This document shows, one piece after another, positions 1 to 9,221 of a stretch of 64,000 nt of DNA. A program made the position numbers and the translations under genes. This stretch comes from an uncultured Flavobacteriales bacterium (GTDB lineage: Bacteria; Bacteroidota; Bacteroidia; Flavobacteriales; Weeksellaceae). The first letter of the stretch is position 1. Each line of letters starts with the position of its first letter. Where the stretch lies: positions 22,712-86,711 of the forward strand of contig CALJKL010000078.1 of assembly GCA_937973555.1 (NCBI GenBank), given 5' to 3'. The notes beneath the pieces are model-generated. The model had not been told where the DNA came from, did no database searches, and worked only from the letters and a program-made list of their open reading frames with translations.

Positions 1-770
1 CCATCAAATACAGGAGGGGTTAAGAACAATTGTTTTCCTAAATTTTCTTGAGTAGTAAAATTAGAAAAAGGTTCTTGTTCGGTTGTTGCAAGGGCTCTTC
101 CGGAGTCATACTTACTATCAAAAGATTGAATACTTCTAATAAATTGTGCCAAAGCATTCTGTATTCTGTCTTGAGTAACTGTAGAGTCACCATATACAAA
201 TTTAAAAAGCTCTTGGTAATATTTGATGTTTTGAAGTTTGGTTAAAAGCGCTGAAATATTATCATCACCATCAGCCCCACTAAAGCCCATTTCTTTATGG
301 TCTTGGATGGGCATACTGGTTTGTACCTCAAGAGAACTTGCCCTTTCATCCCAAAAAAACTTTTTCTCCAAAGAAAATCTCGAATTTACCAATCTCATGG
401 CATGTCTTCCGGTTGTTCCGTTGACACCTGTGCTTGCAATGGCATTATCTCCAAAGGCCAATTCTTGCTTATGACAGCTTGAACAAGAAATGGTATTGTT
501 TTTAGATAAATTTTTATCGTAAAATAAAACCCTGCCCAGCGTTGCTCCTTTATTGGTGATAGGATTGCTAAGAGTATTGTCTTTGGTGATGTATCTGGGA
601 ATAGTCTGATTGGCGTAATTCTCTAAATTATTGAGATTAATATTATTGCCGAAAGTGGCCGTTACATTAGGATAAGTTTCTATTACCGGGGTACCCTCGT
701 CTATTGAGCTAGAGCCGCATGAAATAAATAGGCCGAAACAAAAAGAAAGCAATAAATGATTAATCTTCAT
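1..770 (-). CDS. Di-heme cytochrome c peroxidase, lipoprotein (C-terminus beyond window)
   Basis: Reading the minus strand from an ATG at 770 gives 256 open codons that run off the left edge, so the gene is partial only because of the window. The N-terminus is a lipoprotein signal ending in F-I-S-C-G. It is followed by a Cys-Ser-Ser-Cys-His heme-binding motif and, further on, conserved peroxidase segments around K-F-F-W-D-E-R-A, Q-T-S-M-P-I and H-K-E-M-G. These fit the bacterial CCP/MauG family, which reduces hydrogen peroxide in the periplasm with two c-type hemes. The second heme motif should lie just outside the window. The Cys implies anchoring to a membrane. It is divergent from purB, with inverted repeats in the gap. 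Family assignment is confident; the physiological substrate is not. Confidence 0.85.
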   Translation of the reverse strand, partial: MKINHLLLSFCFGLFISCGSSSIDEGTPVIETYPNVTATFGNNINLNNLENYANQTIPRYITKDNTLSNPITNKGATLGRVLFYDKNLSKNNTISCSSCHKQELAFGDNAIASTGVNGTTGRHAMRLVNSRFSLEKKFFWDERASSLEVQTSMPIQDHKEMGFSGADGDDNISALLTKLQNIKYYQELFKFVYGDSTVTQDRIQNALAQFIRSIQSFDSKYDSGRALATTEQEPFSNFTTQENLGKQLFLTPPVFD

Positions 771-800
771 AAAGTGATATTTTTCTTATGATTAAAAAAC

Positions 801-842
801 TAAGATAAGGTTAAAATTTATCTTATGTTAACAATTTGTTAA
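801..842. promoter_or_regulatory. Two inverted repeats between peroxidase gene and purB
   Basis: TAAGATAA (801-808) and TTATCTTA (818-825) are a perfect 8-bp inverted repeat with a 9-nt spacer. TTAACAA (828-834) and TTGTTAA (836-842) are a second perfect repeat with a 1-nt spacer. Both lie 31-72 bp upstream of the peroxidase start and could be operators. AT-rich DNA makes chance palindromes common. Confidence 0.35.
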
Positions 843-879
843 TATATGAAAATCAATATCAATTTTTTATAAAAAAATG

Positions 880-887
880 TATTTTTG
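880..887 (+). promoter_or_regulatory. TAnnTTTG -7 element upstream of purB
   Basis: TATTTTTG matches the Bacteroidetes -7 consensus and lies 30 bp before the purB ATG. No convincing TTG -33 element was found at the usual spacing. Confidence 0.5.
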
Positions 888-917
888 TACATCTAATAAA
901 AAGCCATCTAGCAACAA

Positions 918-2345
918 ATGAATTCTTACAAAAATCCTCTCGAAGAACGTTATTCAAGTGAGGAAATGCTGTTTAATTTTTCCCCAAATAACAAGTTCAG
1001 AACCTGGAGACAACTTTGGATTGCCCTTGCTGAAATAGAAAAAGACCTTGGTTTGGACATCACAGATGAACAAATCAACCAGCTGAAAGAGCATTCAGAA
1101 AATATAGATTTCGATAAAGCTGCTGAATACGAGAAAAAATTCAGACATGATGTAATGGCTCATGTACATACTTATGGAGATGTGGCGCCTTTGGCTAAGC
1201 CTATCATTCACTTGGGGGCTACTTCTGCTTTTGTAGGAGACAATACAGACCTTATCCAAATCCGTGACGGATTGTTACTCATCAGAAAACAATTGGTGAA
1301 TGTCATCAAAAACCTATCGGATTTCTCCATTCAGTACAAGGATTTGCCAACTCTAGGCTTCACGCACTTTCAGCCGGCACAATTGACTACGGTTGGGAAA
1401 AGGGCTACGTTATGGTTACAATCATTATTGTTGGATATTGAAGAGCTAGAATTTTTCTTAGAAACCTTGCGTTTTAGAGGTGTAAAAGGAACTACCGGAA
1501 CTGCGGCTAGTTTTTTGGAGCTTTTCAATGGAGACTATTCTAAAGTACAACACCTGGATAAAGAACTTTCCAAAAGATTTGGATTTGAAAAAGTATTTGG
1601 TGTTTCAGGACAGACCTATGATAGAAAGATTGATGCTAAAGTTTTGGCATTGCTATCTAATATTGCCCAATCGGCACATAAATTCACCAATGATTTAAGG
1701 CTTTTACAGAACCTTAAAGAAATAGAAGAACCTTTTGAGAAAAACCAAATTGGGTCTTCGGCAATGGCTTACAAGCGTAATCCTATGCGTTCTGAAAGGA
1801 TTTCGGCTTTGGCAAAATACGTAATGTCTCTGCAGAATTCATCTGCCATGGTAGCGGCTACGCAATGGTTTGAAAGAACTTTAGACGATTCTGCTAACAA
1901 AAGACTAACCGTTCCTCAAGCGTTTTTAGCGGTAGATGCTATTTTATTGATTTGGAACAACATCATGAACGGAATTGTGGTGTATGAAAACAGAATCCAA
2001 AAGCATATAGACGAAGAGTTGCCTTTTATGGCGACAGAATACATCATCATGGAAGAAGTGAAAGCTGGAGGAGACCGACAAGAAATCCATGAAATCATAC
2101 GAGTGCATTCTATGGAAGCCTCCAAAAAGGTGAAGATGGAAGGTAAGGAGAATGATTTAATCGAAAGGATTATGAATGACGACTCCTTGAAATTGGATAA
2201 ATCAAAATTGAAGCAGGTGCTAGCCCCTAAAAACTTCATCGGCTTCGCACCTATCCAAACTGAAGAATTCATACAAAACGAAATTCAGCCGGTTTTAAAA
2301 AAATATCAACACTTAATCGGTTTAGAATCAGAACTTAAAGTATAA
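918..2345 (+). CDS. purB: Adenylosuccinate lyase PurB
   Basis: This 475-residue cytoplasmic enzyme cleaves SAICAR to AICAR and adenylosuccinate to AMP, releasing fumarate both times. The fumarase/aspartase-superfamily signature G-S-S-A-M-A-Y-K-R-N-P lies at about 279-289. A catalytic-region His is at 150 in F-T-H-F-Q-P, and S-A-F-V-G-D-N-T-D lies near 103-111. Length is normal for the family. The gene has its own -7 element and a strong hairpin terminator right after its stop, so it looks like a separate unit from purL-C-F although all four act in the same pathway. Confidence 0.96.
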   Translation: MNSYKNPLEERYSSEEMLFNFSPNNKFRTWRQLWIALAEIEKDLGLDITDEQINQLKEHSENIDFDKAAEYEKKFRHDVMAHVHTYGDVAPLAKPIIHLGATSAFVGDNTDLIQIRDGLLLIRKQLVNVIKNLSDFSIQYKDLPTLGFTHFQPAQLTTVGKRATLWLQSLLLDIEELEFFLETLRFRGVKGTTGTAASFLELFNGDYSKVQHLDKELSKRFGFEKVFGVSGQTYDRKIDAKVLALLSNIAQSAHKFTNDLRLLQNLKEIEEPFEKNQIGSSAMAYKRNPMRSERISALAKYVMSLQNSSAMVAATQWFERTLDDSANKRLTVPQAFLAVDAILLIWNNIMNGIVVYENRIQKHIDEELPFMATEYIIMEEVKAGGDRQEIHEIIRVHSMEASKKVKMEGKENDLIERIMNDDSLKLDKSKLKQVLAPKNFIGFAPIQTEEFIQNEIQPVLKKYQHLIGLESELKV

Positions 2346-2350
2346 ATATG

Positions 2351-2376
2351 TGCAGCCTCGTCGGCTGCATTTTTAT
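2351..2376 (+). terminator. Rho-independent terminator of purB
   Basis: TGCAGCC (2351-2357) pairs perfectly with GGCTGCA (2363-2369) around a 5-nt loop and is followed by a T-rich tract. The hairpin lies inside the 5' extension of the purL reading frame, which argues that purL starts later, at 2390. Confidence 0.85.
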
Positions 2377-2389
2377 TTTAAACAAATAT

Positions 2390-5300
2390 ATGAACAGAAG
2401 AATTTTCGTAGAAAAGAAAGGAATTTTCGATGTAGAAAGTCCTAAAATTTTAAATGAAATAAAAACCATTCTGCCGGGAGTTCAGTCGGTGAAGGTGTAT
2501 AATGTTTATGACATTTTCGGGTTGGACGAAACCGATTTTGAAAAGGTGGTGAACAATACTTTTGTAGACCCGGTGGTAGATATTCTGCATAAAGAAAACC
2601 CTGCCAAAACATTACATTTTGCAACAGAATTTTTGCCTGGACAATATGATCAAAGGGCAGATTCTGCACAGCAATGTATCGCTTTATTGACGGGTAATGA
2701 AAAGGCAACAGTAAGAAGCGGAAAATTAATGGAAATTAGTGGCATCAGCGATGCTGATTTCCATAAAATTAAAGACTTGCTCATCAATAAAGTAGAATCT
2801 CAAGAAAAGAACCTTTCTGTTTTGGAGATTCCTGCGGAAGAAACCCCGGATAAGATTAAGGTTTTTGATGAATTTAACAGTTTTACTCCTTCGCAACTTC
2901 ACGATTTTTATAACAATTATGGTTTTGCCTTTGGGTTAGATGATTTGCAATTCATTCAGGATTATTTTAAGTCTGAAAACAGAAATCCTACAGAAACCGA
3001 ATTGAAGGTTTTGGATACCTATTGGAGCGACCATTGTCGTCATACCACGTTTGAAACTGAATTAACGGACATTCAGTTTGAAGGGAAATTCAAGGAGACT
3101 TTAGAAAATATTTTTAAGGATTATTTAGAAAAGAGAAAATTCTTGGGCAGAGAAGCCAAGCCTATTTCTTTAATGGATTTGGCAACGGTTTGTGCCCGAT
3201 ATTTCCATAAAACAGGGAAATTGGATAATCTGGTGGTTTCCGATGAAATCAACGCTTGTACTATAGAAATAGAAGCCGAATTTGATGGCAAAAAGGAACC
3301 TTGGTACCTATTGTTTAAAAACGAAACCCACAATCACCCTACAGAAATAGAGCCTTTTGGAGGGGCTTCCACATGTTTGGGAGGTGCTATCAGAGATCCA
3401 TTGTCCGGAAGAGCATTTGTATTCCAAGCAATGCGTTTAACGGGCGCTGCAGATGTTTTAGAGCCTGTTTCTAAAACTTTACCGGGTAAACTTCCGCAGA
3501 GAACCATCACCAAACAGGCGGCGAATGGCTATTCTTCCTATGGAAACCAAATTGGTTTGGCCACCACGCACGTTTCGGAGATTTATGATGAAGGATACAA
3601 GGCCAAAAGAATGGAGGTGGGCTTTGTAGCAGGTGCAGTTCCGAAAGATTGGGTGAGAAGAGAAAAGCCTGTGAAAGGAGATTTGGTTATCATTTTAGGA
3701 GGTGCAACCGGAAGAGACGGGGTAGGAGGAGCAACGGGAAGTTCTAAAGAGCAGGACGAAACCTCTATCCATACGCTTTCTACAGAAGTGCAGAAAGGAA
3801 ATGCGGTAGAAGAAAGAAAAATCCAAAGGTTATTCAGGAATCCTGAAGTGACAAAGTTGATTAAAAAATCAAATGACTTTGGGGCAGGAGGAGTTTCGGT
3901 AGCGATTGGCGAAATTGCTGATTCACTGGAAATTAACCTCGATATTCTGCCTTTAAAATATGAAGGGCTGAATGGAACTGAATTGGCCATTTCCGAATCT
4001 CAGGAAAGGATGGCGGTGGTGATTGAGGCTCAAGAAAAAGAAAAATTCATCAAATTCTGCGAAGCAGAAAATATAAAGGCTGTAGAAATTGCCAAAGTAA
4101 CCAATAGTGGCAGGATGCAGATGTTCTGGAACGGACAGAAAATTGTGGATTTAAGCCGCGAATTTCTCGATACCAGCGGATGCAGCAAAAAGCAAGAGGC
4201 AAAAATCGCGCATTTAAAGAACGTTAAAGCTGATGAGGTGGTCTTCAACGAAGATAACTTCTTGAAGATATTAGCCGAGAAAAATGTGGCATCTCAAAAA
4301 GGTTTGGTTGAAATGTTCGACTCTACTGTGGGGGCTACCACTGTGGCCTTGCCGTTTGGGGGTAAGTACCAATTAACAGAGACCGAAGGAAGTGTACAAA
4401 CGTTGCCAGTGCAGCATGCAGCGCATATAGAAACGGTGTCCTTGGCCAGTTGGGGTTTTGATGCCGAAATTTCCAAGCAAAACTCTTTGGCGGGAGCAAG
4501 TCTTGCCGTCGTTGAATCTGTGGCCAAAATAGTGGCTATGGGCGGCGATTATCGAAACATCAGATTGAGTTTCCAAGAATATTTTGAAAAACTGGGCCAA
4601 AACCCTGAAAAATGGGGCAAGCCTTTGGCTTCTTTGCTTGGGGCGTATGATGCCCAAATGAATTTGGGATTGGCTGCCATTGGAGGGAAAGATTCCATGA
4701 GTGGTACGTATCAAGATATCCACGTACCACCCACATTGATTTCGTTTGCATGTGCCAATGGTGAAAAGAAGAATATCATCTCTCCGGAATTTAAAAAGGC
4801 AGGGAATTTCATTTATCATTTCCATCATCAATTCCAAGAAAATGGATTGCCGAATTATGAAAACCTAAAAGAAATTTTCGAATATATATTTGAGAACGTT
4901 CAGCAGAAAAAGATAATTTCTTTGAAGACAGTTAAAGATGGAGGAGTTGCAGTAGCAGTTGCCAAAATGTGTTTCGGAAATAATTTAGGAGCAGAGATTA
5001 AAGTAGAGGAAAAATATCTTTTAGAGAAAAATATCGGAGGGTTTGTGATAGAATCTACCGAAAAATTAGACCATCATTTACTTCAATTAATAGGTGAAGT
5101 TAAAAGTTATGAATATCTCAAAATCAGTAATTTAAATATTGAAATCAAAAAATTACTTGAAGTTAATTTTGGAACTTTTGAAAACCTTTTTCCAACGGTA
5201 GAAAAAGATAAAATTATCATTAACTTTGAGGAAGAATTAAATGGAGTTGAGAAAAAAAGCATTCATATTCTTTCTCATAAAATAGGAAATCCAAGGGTGT

Positions 5301-6079
5301 TTGCGCCTATATTTCCGGGAACCAATTGTGAATATGAAACGCAGAATGCTTTCAGAAAAGAAGGCGCTTTGGTAGAAAGTTTACCATTGGTGAATCTAAA
5401 TCATCAGTTGTTGGAAGAAAGCATAGAGGCTTGGGCAGATAAGATAAAGCAGTCACAGATTTTGGTGTTCTCTGGTGGTTTTTCTGCCGGTGATGAACCG
5501 GATGGTTCGGCCAAATTTATTGTGAATGTGCTTAAAAACCAGAAAATGAAAGATGCCGTTCATGAATTGCTTTCCAGAGACGGAATGATTTTGGGCATCT
5601 GCAACGGCTTCCAAGCATTAGTGAAATCTGGTTTATTGCCGTACGGAGAAATTAGAGATTTGGATGCGGATTCGCCTACATTGGCGCATAATGCTATCGG
5701 AAGACATATTTCTCAAATGGTGGATGTAAAGGTGCTGAATGATGATTCTCCTTGGTTAAAAGGAATGAAAAACCAAGTATATACCATCCCTATTTCGCAT
5801 GGCGAAGGAAGATTTATGGCTTCAGAAGAAGTCTTGAAGGCGCTTTACCAAAAAGGACAGATTGCTACGCAGTACAGAGATGCGGAAGGAAATGTGGCTC
5901 ACGGAATGCCTTTCAATCCTAATAATTCTTTATTCGGAATAGAAGGAATCACGAGTGAAAGTGGTAAGATTTTCGGTAGAATGGGACATCCGGAGCGTTT
6001 CACAGAAGGATTGTTCAAGAATATCCCAACCGCCAACTATCACAATATTTTCAAAAACGGAGTTGAATATTTTAAATAA
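2390..6079 (+). CDS. purL: Phosphoribosylformylglycinamidine synthase, single-chain PurL
   Basis: This 1229-residue enzyme makes FGAM from FGAR, ATP and glutamine in purine synthesis. It is the large single-chain form: an N-terminal PurS-like part, an FGAM synthase core with two ATP-grasp-like halves (H-N-H-P-T-E near 320), and a C-terminal class I glutamine amidotransferase. The nucleophile is Cys1071 in G-I-C-N-G-F; His1200 and Glu1202 in G-H-P-E-R-F complete the triad. An in-frame ATG at 2348 also exists, but that stretch is the purB terminator hairpin, so M-N-R-R-I-F at 2390 is the better start. purC follows after 18 nt. Confidence 0.96.
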   Translation: MNRRIFVEKKGIFDVESPKILNEIKTILPGVQSVKVYNVYDIFGLDETDFEKVVNNTFVDPVVDILHKENPAKTLHFATEFLPGQYDQRADSAQQCIALLTGNEKATVRSGKLMEISGISDADFHKIKDLLINKVESQEKNLSVLEIPAEETPDKIKVFDEFNSFTPSQLHDFYNNYGFAFGLDDLQFIQDYFKSENRNPTETELKVLDTYWSDHCRHTTFETELTDIQFEGKFKETLENIFKDYLEKRKFLGREAKPISLMDLATVCARYFHKTGKLDNLVVSDEINACTIEIEAEFDGKKEPWYLLFKNETHNHPTEIEPFGGASTCLGGAIRDPLSGRAFVFQAMRLTGAADVLEPVSKTLPGKLPQRTITKQAANGYSSYGNQIGLATTHVSEIYDEGYKAKRMEVGFVAGAVPKDWVRREKPVKGDLVIILGGATGRDGVGGATGSSKEQDETSIHTLSTEVQKGNAVEERKIQRLFRNPEVTKLIKKSNDFGAGGVSVAIGEIADSLEINLDILPLKYEGLNGTELAISESQERMAVVIEAQEKEKFIKFCEAENIKAVEIAKVTNSGRMQMFWNGQKIVDLSREFLDTSGCSKKQEAKIAHLKNVKADEVVFNEDNFLKILAEKNVASQKGLVEMFDSTVGATTVALPFGGKYQLTETEGSVQTLPVQHAAHIETVSLASWGFDAEISKQNSLAGASLAVVESVAKIVAMGGDYRNIRLSFQEYFEKLGQNPEKWGKPLASLLGAYDAQMNLGLAAIGGKDSMSGTYQDIHVPPTLISFACANGEKKNIISPEFKKAGNFIYHFHHQFQENGLPNYENLKEIFEYIFENVQQKKIISLKTVKDGGVAVAVAKMCFGNNLGAEIKVEEKYLLEKNIGGFVIESTEKLDHHLLQLIGEVKSYEYLKISNLNIEIKKLLEVNFGTFENLFPTVEKDKIIINFEEELNGVEKKSIHILSHKIGNPRVFAPIFPGTNCEYETQNAFRKEGALVESLPLVNLNHQLLEESIEAWADKIKQSQILVFSGGFSAGDEPDGSAKFIVNVLKNQKMKDAVHELLSRDGMILGICNGFQALVKSGLLPYGEIRDLDADSPTLAHNAIGRHISQMVDVKVLNDDSPWLKGMKNQVYTIPISHGEGRFMASEEVLKALYQKGQIATQYRDAEGNVAHGMPFNPNNSLFGIEGITSESGKIFGRMGHPERFTEGLFKNIPTANYHNIFKNGVEYFK

Positions 6080-6097
6080 AAAAAATAAAAAATTAAT

Positions 6098-6817
6098 ATG
6101 AATAAAGGTGAAATGCTTTACGAAGGAAAAGCAAAACAGGTTTTCGCAACGGATGTTGCAGACGAAGTAATCGTAAGATTTAAAGACGATGCAACGGCAT
6201 TTAATGCTCAAAAAAGGGGAAGTTTTGACCTGAAGGGCGAAATGAACAATGCGATTACCACACTTATTTTCGAATATCTTCAGGAAAAAGGGATTCCTAC
6301 CCATTTCATCAAATTGCTGAATGAAAGAGAGCAGTTGGTGAAAAAAGTGTCCATCATTCCTTTGGAAATGGTAGTGAGAAACTACGCTGCAGGAAGCATG
6401 GCGCAAAGATTGGGCGTGGAAGAAGGCATTAAGTCTCCGGTAACCATTTTCGATATCTGTTACAAGAAAGACGAATTGGGAGATCCGTTGATTAATGATT
6501 ATCACGCGATTTTCTTAGGTGCGGCAACCCGTCAAGATTTAGACGAAATGTATGCATTAACCGATAAAATCAATGAAATATTGAAAGAATTGTTTGATAA
6601 AATGAACATTATTTTGGTAGATTTCAAAATTGAGTTGGGCAAAACGTCTGATGGTAAAATTGTTTTGGCTGATGAAATTTCTCCTGATACGTGTAGACTT
6701 TGGGATAAAGATACCATGAAGAAATTGGACAAAGACCGTTTCAGAAGAGACTTAGGCGAAGTAACAGAAGCCTATGTAGAAATATATGAAAGACTGAAAA
6801 AAGTACTTCAGAAATAA
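6098..6817 (+). CDS. purC: Phosphoribosylaminoimidazole-succinocarboxamide synthase PurC
   Basis: SAICAR synthase of 239 residues joins CAIR to aspartate using ATP; its product is the first substrate of PurB. The N-terminal L-Y-E-G-K-A-K-Q-V-F glycine-rich motif, the central P-L-E-M-V-V-R-N block and the I-L-V-D-F-K-I-E-L-G-K motif near 170-180 are all present. Length is typical. It sits between purL (18 nt upstream) and purF (14 nt downstream) on the same strand with no terminator between, so co-transcription is very likely. Confidence 0.96.
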   Translation: MNKGEMLYEGKAKQVFATDVADEVIVRFKDDATAFNAQKRGSFDLKGEMNNAITTLIFEYLQEKGIPTHFIKLLNEREQLVKKVSIIPLEMVVRNYAAGSMAQRLGVEEGIKSPVTIFDICYKKDELGDPLINDYHAIFLGAATRQDLDEMYALTDKINEILKELFDKMNIILVDFKIELGKTSDGKIVLADEISPDTCRLWDKDTMKKLDKDRFRRDLGEVTEAYVEIYERLKKVLQK

Positions 6818-6831
6818 TTTTAAAAAAAATA

Positions 6832-8316
6832 ATGAAAGATTTAAAATCAACATATCAAGAAAAATTCAAAAACCAATTCTACGGAAGGAATTTGTTCAGA
6901 ACTCAAGAAGAAGAGATGCTGGATGCCCCGAAAGAAGAATGTGGAATTTTTGGGTTATATTCTGATAATGAGGTAGATACCTTTTCTTTGGCACAGTTTG
7001 GGCTTTTTGCTTTGCAGCACAGAGGACAAGAGGCTTGTGGGATTTCTGTATCTTCTAACGGAAGTATCCTTTCTGTAAAAGATGAGGGGTTGGTATTAGA
7101 CGTGTTCAAGACCGTACCAAATCCCGAAAAATTACTCGGAAATGCGGTGATTGGTCATACCCGTTATACTACAGCGGGAGACAAAAAGAAATACAACTTT
7201 CAGCCGTTCTTTGCCAAGAATGAATACGACCAAATTATTCTGTCCATTGCCCATAACGGAAACTTAACCAATGCGCAAGAACTAAAAGCAGAATTGGAAG
7301 CAGAGGGAGTTATTTTCCGTGCTACTTCTGATTCTGAAGTCATCTTGAGGTTGATTCAGAAAAACCTGGATTTAGGCTTGCGAGGTGCTATTAAAGCCAC
7401 CATGGAGCGTATAGAAGGAGCGTATTCTGTAGTAGGAATGACACGAAATAAGTTTTTTGCCTTTAGGGATTTTAATGGAATCCGTCCTTTGGTTTTAGGG
7501 GCTATTGATGAAAAGACTTTTGTCTGCGCATCAGAAACCTGTGCTTTAGATGCTGTAGGAGCGCAATATGTAAGGGATATCCTTCCTGGGGAGATTGTCT
7601 ATACCAGTGACCATGAAGAAGGCTTGAAGAGCTATTTGGTCAAAGAAAATTGTGATAGAAGAATCTGTGCTTTTGAATATGTGTATTTTGCTCGTCCCGA
7701 CAGTACTTTAGAAGGAATTAATGTTCATGAAATCCGTGAAAAGTCTGGTGAAAAGATATGGGAGCAGGCTCCCGTGAATGCTGATGTGGTGATAGGGGTT
7801 CCGGATTCTGGAGTTCCTGCTGCCATTGGGTATTCTAAGGCATCGGGGATACCTTTCAGACCGGTTCTCATTAAGAACAGATATATTGCCAGAAGTTTCA
7901 TTGTTCCCTCTCAGGAAATGAGAGAAAGGGTAGTGAATCTTAAATTGAACCCTATTGTTTCCGAAATCAAAGGAAAATCAGTGGTTATCATTGATGATTC
8001 TATCGTAAGAGGAACTACTTCTAAGCGTTTGGTGAAAATTTTACGAGATTGTGGGGCCAAAGAAATTCATTTTAGAAGTGTATCACCGCCTATTATAGCA
8101 CCTTGTTTTTTGGGAATTGATACACCTAAAAAAGATGATTTAATTGCAGCCAATATGAGTATAGAACAACTAAAAGATTATCTAGGAGTAGATACTTTGG
8201 AGTTTTTAAGCATTGATAATCTTAAGATTATTTTGGGTTCAGAGAACCATTGTTTTGGATGTTTTACCGAAAAGTATCCTGTTCAAAAACCAAAAGAAAC
8301 TGATTTGTTCAATTAG
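6832..8316 (+). CDS. purF: Amidophosphoribosyltransferase PurF
   Basis: This 494-residue enzyme catalyses the committed step of purine synthesis, PRPP plus glutamine to phosphoribosylamine. The Ntn-hydrolase nucleophile is Cys37 in E-E-C-G-I-F-G, so a 36-residue propeptide would have to be removed, longer than the 11 residues in Bacillus. The PRPP loop V-V-I-I-D-D-S-I-V-R-G-T-T is present. Cysteines in R-R-I-C-A-F, A-P-C-F and H-C-F-G-C-F match the [4Fe-4S] ligand pattern of the Bacillus-type enzyme, which is oxygen sensitive. A shorter start at Met29 would leave an 8-residue propeptide and cannot be excluded. Confidence 0.95.
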   Translation: MKDLKSTYQEKFKNQFYGRNLFRTQEEEMLDAPKEECGIFGLYSDNEVDTFSLAQFGLFALQHRGQEACGISVSSNGSILSVKDEGLVLDVFKTVPNPEKLLGNAVIGHTRYTTAGDKKKYNFQPFFAKNEYDQIILSIAHNGNLTNAQELKAELEAEGVIFRATSDSEVILRLIQKNLDLGLRGAIKATMERIEGAYSVVGMTRNKFFAFRDFNGIRPLVLGAIDEKTFVCASETCALDAVGAQYVRDILPGEIVYTSDHEEGLKSYLVKENCDRRICAFEYVYFARPDSTLEGINVHEIREKSGEKIWEQAPVNADVVIGVPDSGVPAAIGYSKASGIPFRPVLIKNRYIARSFIVPSQEMRERVVNLKLNPIVSEIKGKSVVIIDDSIVRGTTSKRLVKILRDCGAKEIHFRSVSPPIIAPCFLGIDTPKKDDLIAANMSIEQLKDYLGVDTLEFLSIDNLKIILGSENHCFGCFTEKYPVQKPKETDLFN

Positions 8317-8362
8317 TAGCAATAGCGCTTTTAAAGATACTTTTTTTAGTTATTAAATATTG

Positions 8363-8390
8363 AAAACTGACTTCGTGTCAGTTTTTTTAT
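8363..8390 (+). terminator. Terminator of the purL-purC-purF unit
   Basis: AAAACTGAC (8363-8371) pairs with GTCAGTTTT (8377-8385) around TTCGT, followed by more T residues. It is a strong hairpin just after purF. Confidence 0.85.
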
Positions 8391-8402
8391 TTTGGATTGA
8401 TA

Positions 8403-8430
8403 TTTGAGCAAAGTATTACAATTATATTTG
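8403..8430 (+). promoter_or_regulatory. Bacteroidetes promoter, possibly giving a leaderless mRNA
   Basis: TTTG (8403-8406) and TATATTTG (8423-8430) are separated by 16 bp. The -7 box ends only 4 bp before the ATG at 8435, so the predicted transcription start coincides with the start codon. Confidence 0.65.
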
Positions 8431-8434
8431 CATT

Positions 8435-9070
8435 ATGGAAGATTTACAGTTTATCGTTAGAGAACCCGAAAATATTACACCACAGACCCAATTGTTGGTA
8501 CTGGTACATGGTTATGGAAGTAATGAAGAAGATTTGTTTTCTTTTCGTCATGATTTGCCAGAGGATTGGATTGTTGTGAGTTATAGAGCACCTAGAAATA
8601 TAGATTATGGAGGTTTTGCTTGGTATGATATAGATTTTAACAATGCCGAAAAATTTATAGAAGTAGACCAAGCGGTAGAATCTATGAGGGCCATTATGAA
8701 ATCTATTGATAATCTGAAGCATCATTATGGTTTAGAGGGCAAAACCAACATTATTGGATTTTCTCAAGGTGGAGTGCTTTCTTATGCCATGACCCTCACT
8801 TATCCCGAATATTTTAATAAGGTGGCTTGTCTCAGTACCTATCCAGAACCTAAGATTTTAAACAATATCAAAGGAAAAAAAGAGATTGCTCATCTTAGGT
8901 TTTTTGTGTCTCATGGAAATGAAGATGCCGTTATCCCTTTAGAATGGGGGAGAAAGGCTGCTGATTTTTTATATGAATTGGGAGCCTTTTTTACATTCAG
9001 AGAATATATGAATGGACATGGAGTAAATCAGAAAAATTATATGGACTTAATAGAATTCTTCAAAAATTGA
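8435..9070 (+). CDS. Alpha/beta hydrolase, carboxylesterase/phospholipase family
   Basis: This 211-residue protein has the alpha/beta-hydrolase fold of the small esterase/lysophospholipase family. V-L-V-H-G-Y-G-S-N-E-E-D forms the oxyanion region near 22-33, the nucleophile Ser is in G-F-S-Q-G-G near 109, the acid Asp is probably in G-N-E-D-A-V, and the His is in M-N-G-H-G-V near the C-terminus. There is no signal peptide, so it is probably cytoplasmic. The fold begins about 20 residues after the ATG, so the start cannot be much later. It is monocistronic: own promoter, and a bidirectional terminator shared with pepP. The natural ester substrate is unknown. Confidence 0.85.
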   Translation: MEDLQFIVREPENITPQTQLLVLVHGYGSNEEDLFSFRHDLPEDWIVVSYRAPRNIDYGGFAWYDIDFNNAEKFIEVDQAVESMRAIMKSIDNLKHHYGLEGKTNIIGFSQGGVLSYAMTLTYPEYFNKVACLSTYPEPKILNNIKGKKEIAHLRFFVSHGNEDAVIPLEWGRKAADFLYELGAFFTFREYMNGHGVNQKNYMDLIEFFKN

Positions 9071-9179
9071 TATTTTTTTTGATAATAATTTCCAAAAAAG
9101 TGTTAATTGGATTTCCATTATTTATTTTTTGGCATGAATATTGGATATTGGAGTCCGAACACAAATGAAGGAAAAAATA

Positions 9180-9221
9180 AAATCCCTAATTCAGTTTTTC
9201 TGATTAGGGATTTCCTTTTTT
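9180..9221. terminator. Bidirectional terminator between esterase gene and pepP
   Basis: AAATCCCTAAT (9180-9190) pairs with ATTAGGGATTT (9203-9213). T-rich DNA follows on the plus strand and A-rich DNA precedes it, so it can serve both converging genes. Confidence 0.8.

Noticed and set aside
5930..6505. 191-codon minus-strand frame across the purL/purC junction
   Set aside because: Antisense to two certain genes, with low-complexity composition and no domain.
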